The notes: generated by a model from the letters alone, not told the origin. Counted from the first letter of the stretch, positions 8,099 through 16,176 are shown. The stretch: 32,432 nucleotides of DNA from SZUA-35 sp965530755 (GCA_965530755.1 CBESNA010000046.1:1-32432); one strand, 5' to 3'. Numbers and translations are program-made.

Positions 8099-8534
8099 AA
8101 CGGCGGAGTCGGGCCTCGGTGTCCTCTGTCCATCGCCAGACGAGCAGACCGGTCCCGACGGCGGAGCCGACCACGACGAGCCCCACCGGCAGACCATCGA
8201 GATCGCTCGACCACACGCGCATGACAAGGCCGGTCAGCACAGTCGCAGAGACGGAGAAGACGACGCGGATGGATCGAACCTCGCCGAACAGCCAGAGCGC
8301 CGTCCCCAGGGCGAAGGCGGAGACTCCGCCTACCAAAGCGCCGACGACCGCAGCGATGATGATGATGAGCGGCGCCAGGATCATCCCGTTGGTTTCGCCG
8401 GTGAATGCGACGACGAGAACGAACCAGGTCATCGCCGCACCGGCCCCAATGAACCCCGACATCAATCCGACCGGCATCGAGTGCGTCACGACTCGCCAGT
8501 ACGGGGGATCGAATCGTTTCGAGATCTCGAACAC
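8082..8534 (-). CDS. Small integral membrane protein, unknown function
   Basis: I do not recognise the family. The 150-residue protein shows four hydrophobic stretches at roughly residues 20-45, 52-72, 75-86 extending through 94-108, and 115-133. It ends in a charged, probably cytoplasmic tail (RWTEDTEARLRRWADRT). The second helix is unusually rich in Ile/Ala (APLIIIIAAVVGALVGG). The GTG start at 8534 has GAGG 5 nt upstream; a start at the internal Met (MPVGLMSG) would also keep all helices. It lies downstream of the E1 gene on the same strand, separated by a hairpin. Confidence 0.6.
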   Translation of the reverse strand: MFEISKRFDPPYWRVVTHSMPVGLMSGFIGAGAAMTWFVLVVAFTGETNGMILAPLIIIIAAVVGALVGGVSAFALGTALWLFGEVRSIRVVFSVSATVLTGLVMRVWSSDLDGLPVGLVVVGSAVGTGLLVWRWTEDTEARLRRWADRT

Positions 8535-8558
8535 GTTGGCCTCGTCGGCACATCCATG

Positions 8559-8588
8559 CCGGCATTGAGACCAACCAAGCAGTGCCGG
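8559..8588 (-). terminator. Hairpin after the E1 dehydrogenase gene
   Basis: CCGGCATTG (8559-8567) and CAGTGCCGG (8580-8588) pair over 9 positions with one wobble, around a 12-nt loop. It lies 24 nt past the E1 stop codon on the minus strand. No T-tract follows. Confidence 0.35.
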
Positions 8589-8612
8589 GCGAATCTCCGG
8601 CTCGCAGAGTGG

Positions 8613-10814
8613 TCAGGGTGTGGTCGTGAGTTCGACGGCTGCGGAGACGATCTCGTCGATGGAGACCAATACGAGGGTGGCGGCGGCGCCGAGCGGAATG
8701 AACGAATCTCGTCCCGCCACTCGGCGGATCGTGCCGTCGAAGCCGGCATCGACCAGCTCGGCCACGATCCCTTCGCCGACTCCGCCACTGCGGCGAGTCT
8801 CGTCGACGATCAGCACCTTGCCCGTCGCCCGAGCGGCGTCGACCAGTGCCTCGACCGGGAGCGGCGCCAGCCAGCGAAGGTCGACCACCGATACAGCGAC
8901 TCCCTCGGCCGCCAGCCTTCGTTGCGCCTGCAGGCTCATGTGGACACCGTTGCCCCACGTGAGGATCGTGAGCTGATCCGCTCCGGCGCCTGACGGGTGG
9001 GTGCGGGTGTCACCAACGGCGATCGGTGTGGGGTCGTATGGCGCAGTCCATTCGTTGTCGCCGACGTGGTGGAGGGCTGCGTCGTGGTAGCGGGCGATCG
9101 GCTCGAGGAACACGCACACGGCGCCGGTCGAGCGGGCATGGGCGACACAACCGTTGAGCATCCCGGCGGCATCGCTCGGGTGTGATGGTGATGCGATCAC
9201 GAGACCTGGGATGTCGCGAAGGACCGTGATCGAATTGTCGTTGTGGAAGTGCCCACCGAAGCCTTTCTGGTATCCGTACGCAGCGATCCGCACCACCATT
9301 GGGTTCCGGTACTGGCCCTGGGAGAAGAACGAGAGCGTGGCCGCTTCGCCCCTCAGCTGATCCTCGGCGTTGTGGAGGTACGCGAGGTACTGGATTTCCG
9401 GGATGGGAAGTCGCCCGTTGAGTGCGCTACCGAGCGCGAGCCCGAGCACGGACTGCTCGTCGAGGAGGGTGTCGAACACTCGGCAGGCTCCGAACCGTTT
9501 CTGGAGACCGCGGGTCACCCCGTAGACGCCACCTTTGAGCCCGACGTCCTCGCCGAAGACGACCGTGTCGTCTGCTGTCTCGAGTTGGTCGGCCAGGGCG
9601 CGGTTGATGGTCTGGGCCAGAGTCAGGCGCTCGGTTTCGCCCGCGTCGGGCGGCCGAGCCGTGTTCGTCGGTGGCTGCGGGTCCAACGCCCGCAGTGGCT
9701 CCATGATCTCCTCTGCACTGGTGAGTTCCGGTTCGGAACAGAGCTCGAGCGCCGAGGCACGAACCGATGTGCGGAGGTCGAGGAACCACTCGATGACCTC
9801 GTCGGCCGAACAGCTGCCCGTTCGGATGGCTAGCGCCGCCGCTCCGATGATCGGGTCCCGAGCACGGTCGGCCTCCAGTTCGGCCGGCGTCCGATAGGCG
9901 GATTCGACGTCGGTTCCTGCGTGCCCGAGGAACCGCACCGTACGCAACTGGAGGATTCCCGGTCGGCCGGCCGAGCGCACGGCGTCGACGAGGGACGTCG
10001 TGGCGTCCAGGACCGCTGCGGGATCCGCTCCGTCGGCCTGCGCGATTTCGAAGCCGGGTCGGGACGCCAGCGAGCGGTCGACCCATCGGTCCGGGCTGGG
10101 CACGCTGAGACCGAGGCCGTTGTCCTCGCAGACGAAGAGGATCGGGACTCGTCGCCCCTCGGCCGACGCATGCGCCGCCCAGTTGATGGCCCCCTGGGCC
10201 GTCGAATGATTGAGAGAGCCGTCGCCGAAACTGCAGACAACAACAGAGTCGGTCGGCCACGTGGTCGCTGCCGACGGCGCGACCGAGAAACTGAGGGCCA
10301 GTCCGACGGCACGGGGGAGATGCGAGGCGATGGTCGAGGTCTGGGGAATGATCGACAAGTCGTGGTGTCCGAACACCTTGTGACGGCCGCCGGAGATGGG
10401 TTCGGTCGAGCGGGCCAGCATGCCGCGGAGGATGTCTTCGATCGGGTCGGTCGAGGACAGGCCTTGCTCCGCTGCCTGCATCGCCCTGGCGATGTAGAAG
10501 CCTCCCGACCGGTAGTGGAGCAGTGCCGGGTCGGTCGGACGTATGGCCATTGCGACGGCGGCGTTGCTCTCATGGCCGGCCGATCCGATCGTGTAGTAGC
10601 CGAGGCCATGGGTCGACCGGAGCCAGCGGGCGGTGTGGTCGATGACCCGGCTGGTGATTTCGGCCTCCAGCAGGGTCGCTGCGGTGAGGGCGTCGACCAT
10701 CATTTCGGTGGCCGGACGGCCGGCGACGGCCGTGCTTTCCGATGTCAGTCCGGAGATTGCGTGGAGCAACGAGGCTTCGAGCGGGTCGAGATCATCGGGT
10801 AGCAGATTCGTCAC
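8613..10814 (-). CDS. Fused 2-oxoacid dehydrogenase E1 (alpha-beta), thiamine diphosphate-dependent
   Basis: The 733-residue protein joins both E1 subunits in one chain. The alpha half (about 20-370) has the thiamine diphosphate motif starting GDGSLN (about residue 197) and ending CEDNG (about 229-233). The beta half (from about 395) reads VVFGEDVGLKGGVYGVT, then a transketolase-type C-terminal domain with VDETRRSGGVGEG. It should decarboxylate a 2-oxoacid and pass the acyl group to a lipoyl E2; the branched-chain or pyruvate type cannot be separated here. No E2 or E3 gene is in the window. TAGGGT lies 6 nt before the GTG at 10814, which I prefer over the TTG at 10820. Confidence 0.87.
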   Translation of the reverse strand: MTNLLPDDLDPLEASLLHAISGLTSESTAVAGRPATEMMVDALTAATLLEAEITSRVIDHTARWLRSTHGLGYYTIGSAGHESNAAVAMAIRPTDPALLHYRSGGFYIARAMQAAEQGLSSTDPIEDILRGMLARSTEPISGGRHKVFGHHDLSIIPQTSTIASHLPRAVGLALSFSVAPSAATTWPTDSVVVCSFGDGSLNHSTAQGAINWAAHASAEGRRVPILFVCEDNGLGLSVPSPDRWVDRSLASRPGFEIAQADGADPAAVLDATTSLVDAVRSAGRPGILQLRTVRFLGHAGTDVESAYRTPAELEADRARDPIIGAAALAIRTGSCSADEVIEWFLDLRTSVRASALELCSEPELTSAEEIMEPLRALDPQPPTNTARPPDAGETERLTLAQTINRALADQLETADDTVVFGEDVGLKGGVYGVTRGLQKRFGACRVFDTLLDEQSVLGLALGSALNGRLPIPEIQYLAYLHNAEDQLRGEAATLSFFSQGQYRNPMVVRIAAYGYQKGFGGHFHNDNSITVLRDIPGLVIASPSHPSDAAGMLNGCVAHARSTGAVCVFLEPIARYHDAALHHVGDNEWTAPYDPTPIAVGDTRTHPSGAGADQLTILTWGNGVHMSLQAQRRLAAEGVAVSVVDLRWLAPLPVEALVDAARATGKVLIVDETRRSGGVGEGIVAELVDAGFDGTIRRVAGRDSFIPLGAAATLVLVSIDEIVSAAVELTTTP

Positions 10815-10826
10815 GGCCAAACCCTA
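10815..10826 (-). promoter_or_regulatory. -10 box of the E1 gene, leaderless
   Basis: On the minus strand TAGGGT (10826-10821) ends 6 nt before the GTG at 10814. The gene therefore has its own promoter even though it follows the PH-like membrane protein gene by only 50 nt. Confidence 0.55.
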
Positions 10827-10864
10827 CGTCGTCAAGTCTGGCAACCCGATCGGACCGTGCAGAG

Positions 10865-11368
10865 TTACTGAGTTCGACCGTTCGAGGCAGCATGGAGCGC
10901 CTCGACGGCGGCGCTCGGATCAGGCGCTGTCACGGTGACGAGGCGACCGCTGTGCAGACGCAGCCGCACCGCTGGGCCACTGCGGACGGTACAGGTGGTT
11001 CTTCTTGGGGTCCACCAGAACCCGTACGAGACTCGCCACCCGGGCACATCGATCACCTCGGCGTGGTCGATGTCATCGAGGTGATAGGTGCTACGCGGCC
11101 AACCGACCAGCCCCCAGTGGATGGTGAAGCCGTTCGGACCGCCGGTCACCCGCAAGCTCGTCGCAGTCAAGACGCTGACGATTGTGCCGACGGCGACGAG
11201 GGACATGGGCACGACAAAGAGCAGATCACCCCAGCTTCCGTTGGAGTCCTTGCCCATGAGCACGAGGAGCACGGCTCCGACGCACGTGCTGGCGACTACC
11301 GGCCAATTCGTTGTTCGGCCCGTGTAGACGCCGAGTCGATTCGGTTCGGTGAGAGATGGTGAGATCAT
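10865..11368 (-). CDS. Membrane protein with a PH-like C-terminal domain
   Basis: The 167-residue protein has two membrane helices (about 24-40 and 48-70) followed by a soluble beta-rich part (about 72-160). That part contains FTIHWGLVGWPRSTYHLDDI and RLRLHSGRLVTVTAPDPSAAVEAL, a pattern typical of bacterial PH-like domains (compare DUF3093-type proteins). The biochemical role is unknown. The ATG at 11368 overlaps the stop codon of the upstream GntR gene in an ATGA, so the two are co-translated and the protein is the most direct candidate target of that repressor. Assignment to PH-like is by eye and moderate. Confidence 0.7.
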   Translation of the reverse strand: MISPSLTEPNRLGVYTGRTTNWPVVASTCVGAVLLVLMGKDSNGSWGDLLFVVPMSLVAVGTIVSVLTATSLRVTGGPNGFTIHWGLVGWPRSTYHLDDIDHAEVIDVPGWRVSYGFWWTPRRTTCTVRSGPAVRLRLHSGRLVTVTAPDPSAAVEALHAASNGRTQ

Positions 11369-11712
11369 GCCTGCTCCTTGATGATCCGAATGAGATCGTT
11401 CTGGCTGAGGCCGTGCTGGCGGGCGGCGGCGATCAATGCCTGGGCCGCCTCGGCCACCGAGGACAGCGCCGGGCCCGCCGAGACCACCCGCGCACCGCGT
11501 CCTCGACGGAACTCGAGGATCCCCTCGTCCCGCAGCTGGCGGTAGGCAGCGAGCACCGTGTTGCGGTCGACCGACAACGCTGCAGCGAGTTCGGCACCGG
11601 GCGGCAACTGCTCACCGATGGGCAACTCGCCAGACGCCACGCCCCGCCGCACGCAACCAGCGATCTGATCCTGGAGACGCTCTCGGGAGGTGTGGTCGAT
11701 CTGCCATTTCAT
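11365..11712 (-). CDS. GntR family repressor, YtrA subfamily
   Basis: The 115-residue protein is a short GntR regulator: winged HTH at about residues 8-75 (LQDQIAGCVRRGVASGELPIGEQLPPGAELAAALSV... in outline, ending VDRNTVLAAYRQLRDEGILE). Only a short helical tail follows and there is no ligand-binding domain, as in YtrA. Such proteins usually repress their own operon, often together with ABC transporter genes; none is here, and the coupled partner is a PH-like membrane protein. The start at 11712 was chosen because promoter elements and an operator sit directly at it. The open frame running to 12003 has no supported start and crosses the promoter. Confidence 0.85.
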   Translation of the reverse strand: MKWQIDHTSRERLQDQIAGCVRRGVASGELPIGEQLPPGAELAAALSVDRNTVLAAYRQLRDEGILEFRRGRGARVVSAGPALSSVAEAAQALIAAARQHGLSQNDLIRIIKEQA

Positions 11713-11734
11713 AGTACTAATACTAATAGCACTA
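11712..11734. promoter_or_regulatory. Probable operator of the GntR/YtrA repressor
   Basis: TAGTACTA (11712-11719) and TAGCACTA (11727-11734) form an inverted repeat with one mismatch, around the 7-nt spacer ATACTAA. The AT-rich 23-bp site stands out in this GC-rich sequence. It covers the -10 box and touches the start codon of the repressor gene, as expected for autorepression. Confidence 0.7.
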
Positions 11735-11751
11735 TCAGTTCGAGCAGTCAA
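11723..11751 (-). promoter_or_regulatory. Promoter of the GntR-PH membrane protein operon
   Basis: On the minus strand TTGACT (11751-11746) is followed after 17 nt by TATTAG (11728-11723). The hexamer TATTAG is directly repeated next to it (11722-11717). Transcription should begin only a few nt before the ATG at 11712, so the leader is absent or extremely short. Confidence 0.65.
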
Positions 11752-11822
11752 CGTCAGTTCTGTCGGCTCGATCGGACCGATGGAGGTGGATTCCCAGGCG
11801 AGGGCGCGGACGATGAAACCGT

Positions 11823-12071
11823 TCAGACTCCTGGGCGGACGAGCTGTTGGAGTGTCCGGGCGACGATGGCAAAGCAGCCGCTCAGGAAGGCAGCGGCCGG
11901 CACCACCCAATGAGGGTGTTCCGCGAGACCCGAGTCGTCGAGCAGCCCGGAGACTGCGATGGCGACGAGGCCGATGCCGACGACAAGGGCGGGAATGGAC
12001 CAACCGCTCGTCGAGTCGTCGAGGGCGTGATCGGAGGTCGCTGCAAACTCAGACACGGATTGTTCAGACAC
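11823..12071 (-). CDS. Small membrane protein next to the PspC/toastrack gene
   Basis: An 82-residue protein with two hydrophobic segments (about 25-44 and 55-72) and a short acidic N-terminus. I do not recognise a family. Its GTG at 12071 overlaps the end of the PspC/toastrack gene by 8 nt, so the two form an operon and the small protein may be a partner of that membrane protein. The ending TLQQLVRPGV is basic and probably cytoplasmic. Confidence 0.65.
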   Translation of the reverse strand: MSEQSVSEFAATSDHALDDSTSGWSIPALVVGIGLVAIAVSGLLDDSGLAEHPHWVVPAAAFLSGCFAIVARTLQQLVRPGV

Positions 12072-13608
12072 GGTGCACCTTCAAGTTTCCGAGACCGACA
12101 GTGGCGTCGATCGTGATCGTGGTTGGATTCTCAGGCGGCGGCTCCGGGGCGCAGAGGCCGCCGCTGTCGTTGGTCTGATACGACCAGTCGTTCATGGCCG
12201 GCTCGAACGGCTCGCCGTCGACGTTGAATGCGTTGCCGAACTCGTCGTAGAAGGCGGGGTCCTCGCCGAACTGCACGATTTCGGGTTCAGGCCGTGGATA
12301 TCCGGCTGCTTCGATGGCGTCGGCGATCCCTCCCTCGTCAGCGGAGATGGGCACGGCGACTTGTGACCACTCGGCGACGTTGCGCAGTTCGATGCTCGAA
12401 CCGACAGTTGGCCAACACTCCCTGCCGACGGCGGCATAGCGCCGGTCGAGTCCCCAATCCATCAGCGGCTCGCTGGCGCTCCAGTAGCCGTCTGACTCCA
12501 CGTAGACCTCGATCTGGCCGAGGCCGATCTGGCCGACGATGTGGAGATCTGCTTCCTTGGGCACCCAGATGTCGATCTGCCCGGCGGTGAGTTCGGCTCT
12601 GGCGGTCACGTCGCCGCCTTCGGGAAGGTCGTACCGATCGAGCCGCATCAGCAGGCCGCCATAGCCCATCGACCGCTCGAGGACCTGACCGTCGACCAGT
12701 GCACTCTGGGATCCTGTGAGCGGCTGGGAGTCTTCGAATCGGGGAGTATCGGCAACCGAGAATGCGATCCAGCCCGGAATCAGCGGGAGAACCATCAGCG
12801 AGGTGAGCAGTGCTCGGCCCCGCCACGCAGAGAGCAGGATCACACTGCCGATGATGAGCAGCGCCCCGTTCACCGCAACGCCCGGGTCGAGCCCGGGATC
12901 GAGCAGGTTGTCCAGCAGTACGCAGCCGAAGCCGTAGGCAAGCACGAGCGCCAACGTCAGGGGCCACAGTGCAGGGGAGCGCCGAGGCCGGCGGACGCGC
13001 TCCGGGCGAGGTGGCCGGGTGCTCGCCCGAGGGCCGATGGCGCCCCGCAGCGATCGTCCCCAGGTAGCGGCCCGTCGTCGCTCGATTGTCTCGGCAGATT
13101 GTGGTGCAAGGTCCGAATCGGGCTCCTTCACATCGCCGGCCGAAGGATCGGCGAGCAGCATCACGGCTGCACCCAGCAGGACGCCGGCCCACACCAGGTT
13201 CGGTCGGTCGATCACCACGAGGCTCAAGGCGAGCAAGGCGGTCGCCCCGGCCAGTTCCTGCAGTGCCGCTCGTTCCTCGAGTCGTCGGAGGAGCGAGGGG
13301 CCATGGTCGGAGGGAAGGATCACCCAACCAGCGAAATAGGCCAGCAGCGGAATCGCATGGGCCCCGCCGTCGCGAGCAAGGAGCAGCGTTGTGCCGACCA
13401 ACGCAATGCGAATGAAGAATGGGTCCACGTCGAGGCGGCGTCCGAGGGCGCCGGCGATCCCCGCCAGGTAGCGATCGGTCGTGCTGCGCACAAGCAGGGC
13501 CGCTCGCTTGGCCCGGGGCGACGGGAACGGAACGGCATCCGCCGCGGGCGGTGGTGGGAGCTGGTCGACGAGGCGGTCGCCGCCGTCGTGGGGGAGGTCT
13601 TCGTTCAT
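12064..13608 (-). CDS. PspC-domain membrane protein with C-terminal toastrack-like domain
   Basis: The 514-residue protein begins with an unstructured Pro-rich stretch. A PspC domain follows (about 40-100, RYLAGIAGALGRRLDVDPFFIRIALV), then further helices (about 118-133, 139-153, 214-234, 244-261, 267-285). The extracytoplasmic beta-rich part (about 300-514) includes AELTAGQIDIWVPKEADL and ends GLGNLKVHRV, the hallmark of toastrack domains seen in PspC/LiaF-type envelope-stress proteins. The divergent operon encodes a PspC-histidine kinase and a LuxR regulator, so this is likely the sensor-side or effector membrane partner. The ATG at 13608 has no clear Shine-Dalgarno site; an ATG 8 nt upstream is out of frame. 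Confidence 0.82.
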   Translation of the reverse strand: MNEDLPHDGGDRLVDQLPPPPAADAVPFPSPRAKRAALLVRSTTDRYLAGIAGALGRRLDVDPFFIRIALVGTTLLLARDGGAHAIPLLAYFAGWVILPSDHGPSLLRRLEERAALQELAGATALLALSLVVIDRPNLVWAGVLLGAAVMLLADPSAGDVKEPDSDLAPQSAETIERRRAATWGRSLRGAIGPRASTRPPRPERVRRPRRSPALWPLTLALVLAYGFGCVLLDNLLDPGLDPGVAVNGALLIIGSVILLSAWRGRALLTSLMVLPLIPGWIAFSVADTPRFEDSQPLTGSQSALVDGQVLERSMGYGGLLMRLDRYDLPEGGDVTARAELTAGQIDIWVPKEADLHIVGQIGLGQIEVYVESDGYWSASEPLMDWGLDRRYAAVGRECWPTVGSSIELRNVAEWSQVAVPISADEGGIADAIEAAGYPRPEPEIVQFGEDPAFYDEFGNAFNVDGEPFEPAMNDWSYQTNDSGGLCAPEPPPENPTTITIDATVGLGNLKVHRV

Positions 13609-13651
13609 GCAGTCATCGTGTTCCCCAAGGCTTCGCCTGGATATTCGGGCG

Positions 13652-13693
13652 ATCCCGGATTCTGCGCTACGCGCGATCCGTGACATCCCGGAT
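13652..13693. promoter_or_regulatory. Twin ATCCCGGAT boxes in the divergent PspC promoter region
   Basis: The 9-mer ATCCCGGAT, nearly self-complementary, occurs at 13652-13660 and at 13685-13693. The copies are 33 bp apart, about three helical turns, in the 121-nt gap between the PspC/toastrack and histidine kinase genes. This is a good place for the coupled LuxR regulator to bind. Confidence 0.5.
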
Positions 13694-13729
13694 ACCGATC
13701 GTGGCCCATGCCTGCGAGAATGGGCGGAC

Positions 13730-14902
13730 ATGAACGCTTCCGCGCCCCGCCCCAGCAAGGGGGAGAACCGCCTTTCGGGCAGTGCGCCGCTTGCGCTGGG
13801 CGTGGCGACGAGGGTCGCCAGCCGGCTCGGGGCCTCGGTCGCGGTGGTCCGCGTGGCTTTTGCGGTCTTGGGCCTCGCTGCCGGCTGGGGAGTGGTGCTG
13901 TATCTGTTCCTCGCCGCACTCTTGTTCGGCCGAGATGAACCGGACGCACGACAAGTGAGCCTTCTGCACAATCTCGGCGTGGTGCTCGCCACGGCGGCCC
14001 AGGTGTTGATCGTCGAGGATCTCGTGCAGGCGCTTCCGGCGATGCTGCTCTGGCCCGTCGGCCTCGTGTTGTTTGCCCTGGTGCTCGCCGATCCAGATCT
14101 CGATGGCGAAGCGGCCGGCCGGCAATCGGTGCTGAGTCGAGTCGGAGCTGGTGCGGTGCTGATGGTGGCCGGGCTACTCACGGCATTCGCCGGGACTGAA
14201 GATCTGGGATCGGTCTGGCGAGCCGGTGTTGCAGCTCTTGTGTTGGTGGCCGGTCTTGGCCTGGTGCTCGCGCCATGGCTGCAGCGGCTGCTTTCCTCGG
14301 CCGATGAGGACCGGCGCGAACGTATTCGGGCCGAAGAACGGGCTGACATCGCCGCTCACCTCCACGACTCGGTGCTCCAGACGCTCACGCTCATCCAGAA
14401 CCGTGCCGAGGACCCGCAGCTCACCGCAGCCTTGGCTCACCAACAAGAACGCGAGTTGCGCCGCTGGTTGTACGGATCGAGCACGGGCGACGCGACAGAA
14501 CAGGCGATCACGTTCCGACTCGCACTCGAACGAGCGGCAGCCGACGTCGAAGACCAGTACCTGAAGATCGTGGAGTGCATCGTGGTAGGCGACACGGGGC
14601 CCTTCGATGCCGGTCTGGACAGCGAATCACTCGCCGTGGTGGGTGCTGCTCGGGAGGCGATGGTGAATGCCGCCAAGTTCGCCGAGATCCCGATGATCTC
14701 CGTCTACGCCGAGGTGAGCGAGTCGAACCTCCTCGTGTTCGTGCGCGATCGAGGCGTGGGGTTCGAGCCGGCCGGCGTACCAGACGATCGCCACGGTCTG
14801 TCCGACTCGATTTGCGGACGTGTCGACCGCCTCGGCGGGACAGCCACCATCAAGTCGTCGCCCGGCAACGGAACCGAAGTGAAGATCGAGTTGGCGCGAT
14901 GA
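13730..14902 (+). CDS. PspC-domain sensor histidine kinase
   Basis: The 390-residue kinase starts with a PspC-like segment (about 18-68), further membrane helices (about 80-120, 138-154, 164-183), then a NarL/DesK-type kinase core. The H-box is AAHLHDSVLQTL (phospho-acceptor His212) and the N-box EAMVNAAKFA (Asn313). The G-box is VRDRGVGFEP, ending with TATIKSSPGNGTEVKIEL. It should autophosphorylate in response to an envelope signal and pass phosphate to the regulator encoded directly downstream, whose ATG overlaps its stop in an ATGA. The ATG at 13730 is chosen; the open frame upstream runs into the divergent gene. Confidence 0.88.
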   Translation: MNASAPRPSKGENRLSGSAPLALGVATRVASRLGASVAVVRVAFAVLGLAAGWGVVLYLFLAALLFGRDEPDARQVSLLHNLGVVLATAAQVLIVEDLVQALPAMLLWPVGLVLFALVLADPDLDGEAAGRQSVLSRVGAGAVLMVAGLLTAFAGTEDLGSVWRAGVAALVLVAGLGLVLAPWLQRLLSSADEDRRERIRAEERADIAAHLHDSVLQTLTLIQNRAEDPQLTAALAHQQERELRRWLYGSSTGDATEQAITFRLALERAAADVEDQYLKIVECIVVGDTGPFDAGLDSESLAVVGAAREAMVNAAKFAEIPMISVYAEVSESNLLVFVRDRGVGFEPAGVPDDRHGLSDSICGRVDRLGGTATIKSSPGNGTEVKIELAR

Positions 14903-15576
14903 CTGTGGCGGTGCGGGTGCTGGTGGTCGATGATCACGCGCTGTTCCGCCACGGCGTGGTGGCCGGGCTCGAAGAGAGCGGCGACGGCCAGATCAACGTC
15001 GTCGGTCAAGCCGACGACGTTGCCAGCGGTATCGCTGCGGTTCGCGAACACCGACCAGACGTGGTGTTGCTCGACGTGCACCTCACGTCAGGATCGGGCG
15101 CAGTCATCATCGAGTCCCTGGCCGATGAGCTGCCGGGTGTCCGTTATCTGGCTCTGTCGGTCTCGGACGCGCCCGAAGATGTGCTCGGATTGGTCCGAGC
15201 CGGGGCTCGGGGATACGTGACCAAGCGAATCGACGGAGCGGAACTCGTCGACGCGATCATGCTGGTGGCCGGGGGCGACGCAGTGTTCTCTCCCCGCCTC
15301 GCTGGGTTCGTCCTCGACGCGTTCACGGGGGCCGCAACCGAGCCGGATGATGCCGAATCGGGGCCGGCGTTCGACGCCGAACTCGACCGCCTGTCACCCC
15401 GCGAACGAGAGGTCATGCAGTTCCTCGCCCGGGGATATGCCTACAAAGAGATCGCCACCGAGCTTCACATCTCGGCTCGTACGGTCGAGAGCCATGCCTC
15501 GGCGGTGCTGCGCAAGTTGCAGCTGTCGAGCCGGCACGAGCTCACGCATTGGGCTGCGCAACACCGCATCGTCTGA
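14899..15576 (+). CDS. LuxR/NarL-family response regulator, partner of the PspC kinase
   Basis: The 225-residue protein has a receiver domain (DD at 11-12, phospho-acceptor Asp59 in VVLLDVHL, Lys in YVTKR). Its C-terminal LuxR HTH reads LSPREREVMQFLARGYAYKEIATEL, then the recognition helix ARTVESHASAVLRKL. It is co-translated with the kinase by an ATGA overlap, so pairing is secure. A natural target is its own divergent promoter region with the twin ATCCCGGAT boxes. The gene is convergent with alkB; only 12 nt separate the two stop codons. Confidence 0.92.
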   Translation: MTVAVRVLVVDDHALFRHGVVAGLEESGDGQINVVGQADDVASGIAAVREHRPDVVLLDVHLTSGSGAVIIESLADELPGVRYLALSVSDAPEDVLGLVRAGARGYVTKRIDGAELVDAIMLVAGGDAVFSPRLAGFVLDAFTGAATEPDDAESGPAFDAELDRLSPREREVMQFLARGYAYKEIATELHISARTVESHASAVLRKLQLSSRHELTHWAAQHRIV

Positions 15577-15588
15577 CCAACGCTCGGC

Positions 15589-16176
15589 TCAGGTCACGCC
15601 CTCGGAGCGAACCATGACGCTCAGGCGTGGACCGCTGTGGCTGACCTTCGGCACGGCGTGCTGCCAGCCCGCTTGGATGCTGCCGCCGAGCACGATGAGA
15701 TCGCCGTCGCCCACCAGCCACTTGCGTGAACGCCCGCCACCCATCGGCCTGACCATGAACGGACGGCGGGCACCGAGTCCGATGATGGCGACGATGCTGT
15801 CGCCCGGCCGCCTGACCCGATCGGCATGCCATGCGACCGAGTCGTTTCCGTCCCGGTACAGGTTGCAGCCGACGGTAGGGAAGTCCTGTTGGTAGTGAGT
15901 CTCGAACCGATCGGCCAGCTCGGCCAGCTCCGGCGGGAGGGCAGTGTCCTCACGGCTGAAGTGGGCCGTCAGCCTCGGCACGGCGACGATGCGGTCGTAC
16001 ATCGGGCGCTCCGCGTGGCACCAGGAGATGTCGTCGCGCAAGTGGTCCAACCACTCATCGGCACCCGGTAGCCACTGCGGGCACCAGTCGATCCACGCGC
16101 CGGCGCCGAGATCGATGCGCTCGAGCGCGCCGACATCATTGGGAAGCCGGCGGTGGCCAGAGGCTAGCAAACTCAT
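15589..16176 (-). CDS. alkB: AlkB-like 2-oxoglutarate/Fe(II) dioxygenase, DNA alkylation repair
   Basis: The 195-residue protein is a typical small AlkB homologue that removes alkyl lesions from nucleic-acid bases by oxidative demethylation. It contains NLYRDGNDSVAWHADR, whose HxD binds iron, the distal iron His in WQHAVPK, and the 2-oxoglutarate Arg in RLSVMVR. The ATG at 16176 is chosen because a LexA-type box ends 13 nt upstream; ATGs at 16188 and 16197 are in frame and would overlap that box. It lies 65 nt downstream of the iclR gene on the same strand but probably has its own promoter. Confidence 0.88.
   Translation of the reverse strand: MSLLASGHRRLPNDVGALERIDLGAGAWIDWCPQWLPGADEWLDHLRDDISWCHAERPMYDRIVAVPRLTAHFSREDTALPPELAELADRFETHYQQDFPTVGCNLYRDGNDSVAWHADRVRRPGDSIVAIIGLGARRPFMVRPMGGGRSRKWLVGDGDLIVLGGSIQAGWQHAVPKVSHSGPRLSVMVRSEGVT

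Noticed and set aside
6869..8224. Long plus-strand frame overlapping the MFS gene
   Set aside because: It is an Arg-rich shadow of the MFS gene, with no recognisable domain, in the +1 frame of a real membrane protein.
11713..12003. N-terminal extension of the GntR protein to 12003
   Set aside because: It would translate through a clear promoter and operator and gives an Arg-rich, unrelated sequence; the family start is at 11712.
13605..13949. Minus-strand frame upstream of the PspC/toastrack gene
   Set aside because: It covers the divergent promoter region and the kinase start and encodes a low-complexity Pro/Arg sequence.
15574..15596. TGACC/GGTCA stem between the LuxR and alkB stop codons as a terminator
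   Set aside because: The stem is only 5 bp with a 13-nt loop and no T-tract; too weak to call.
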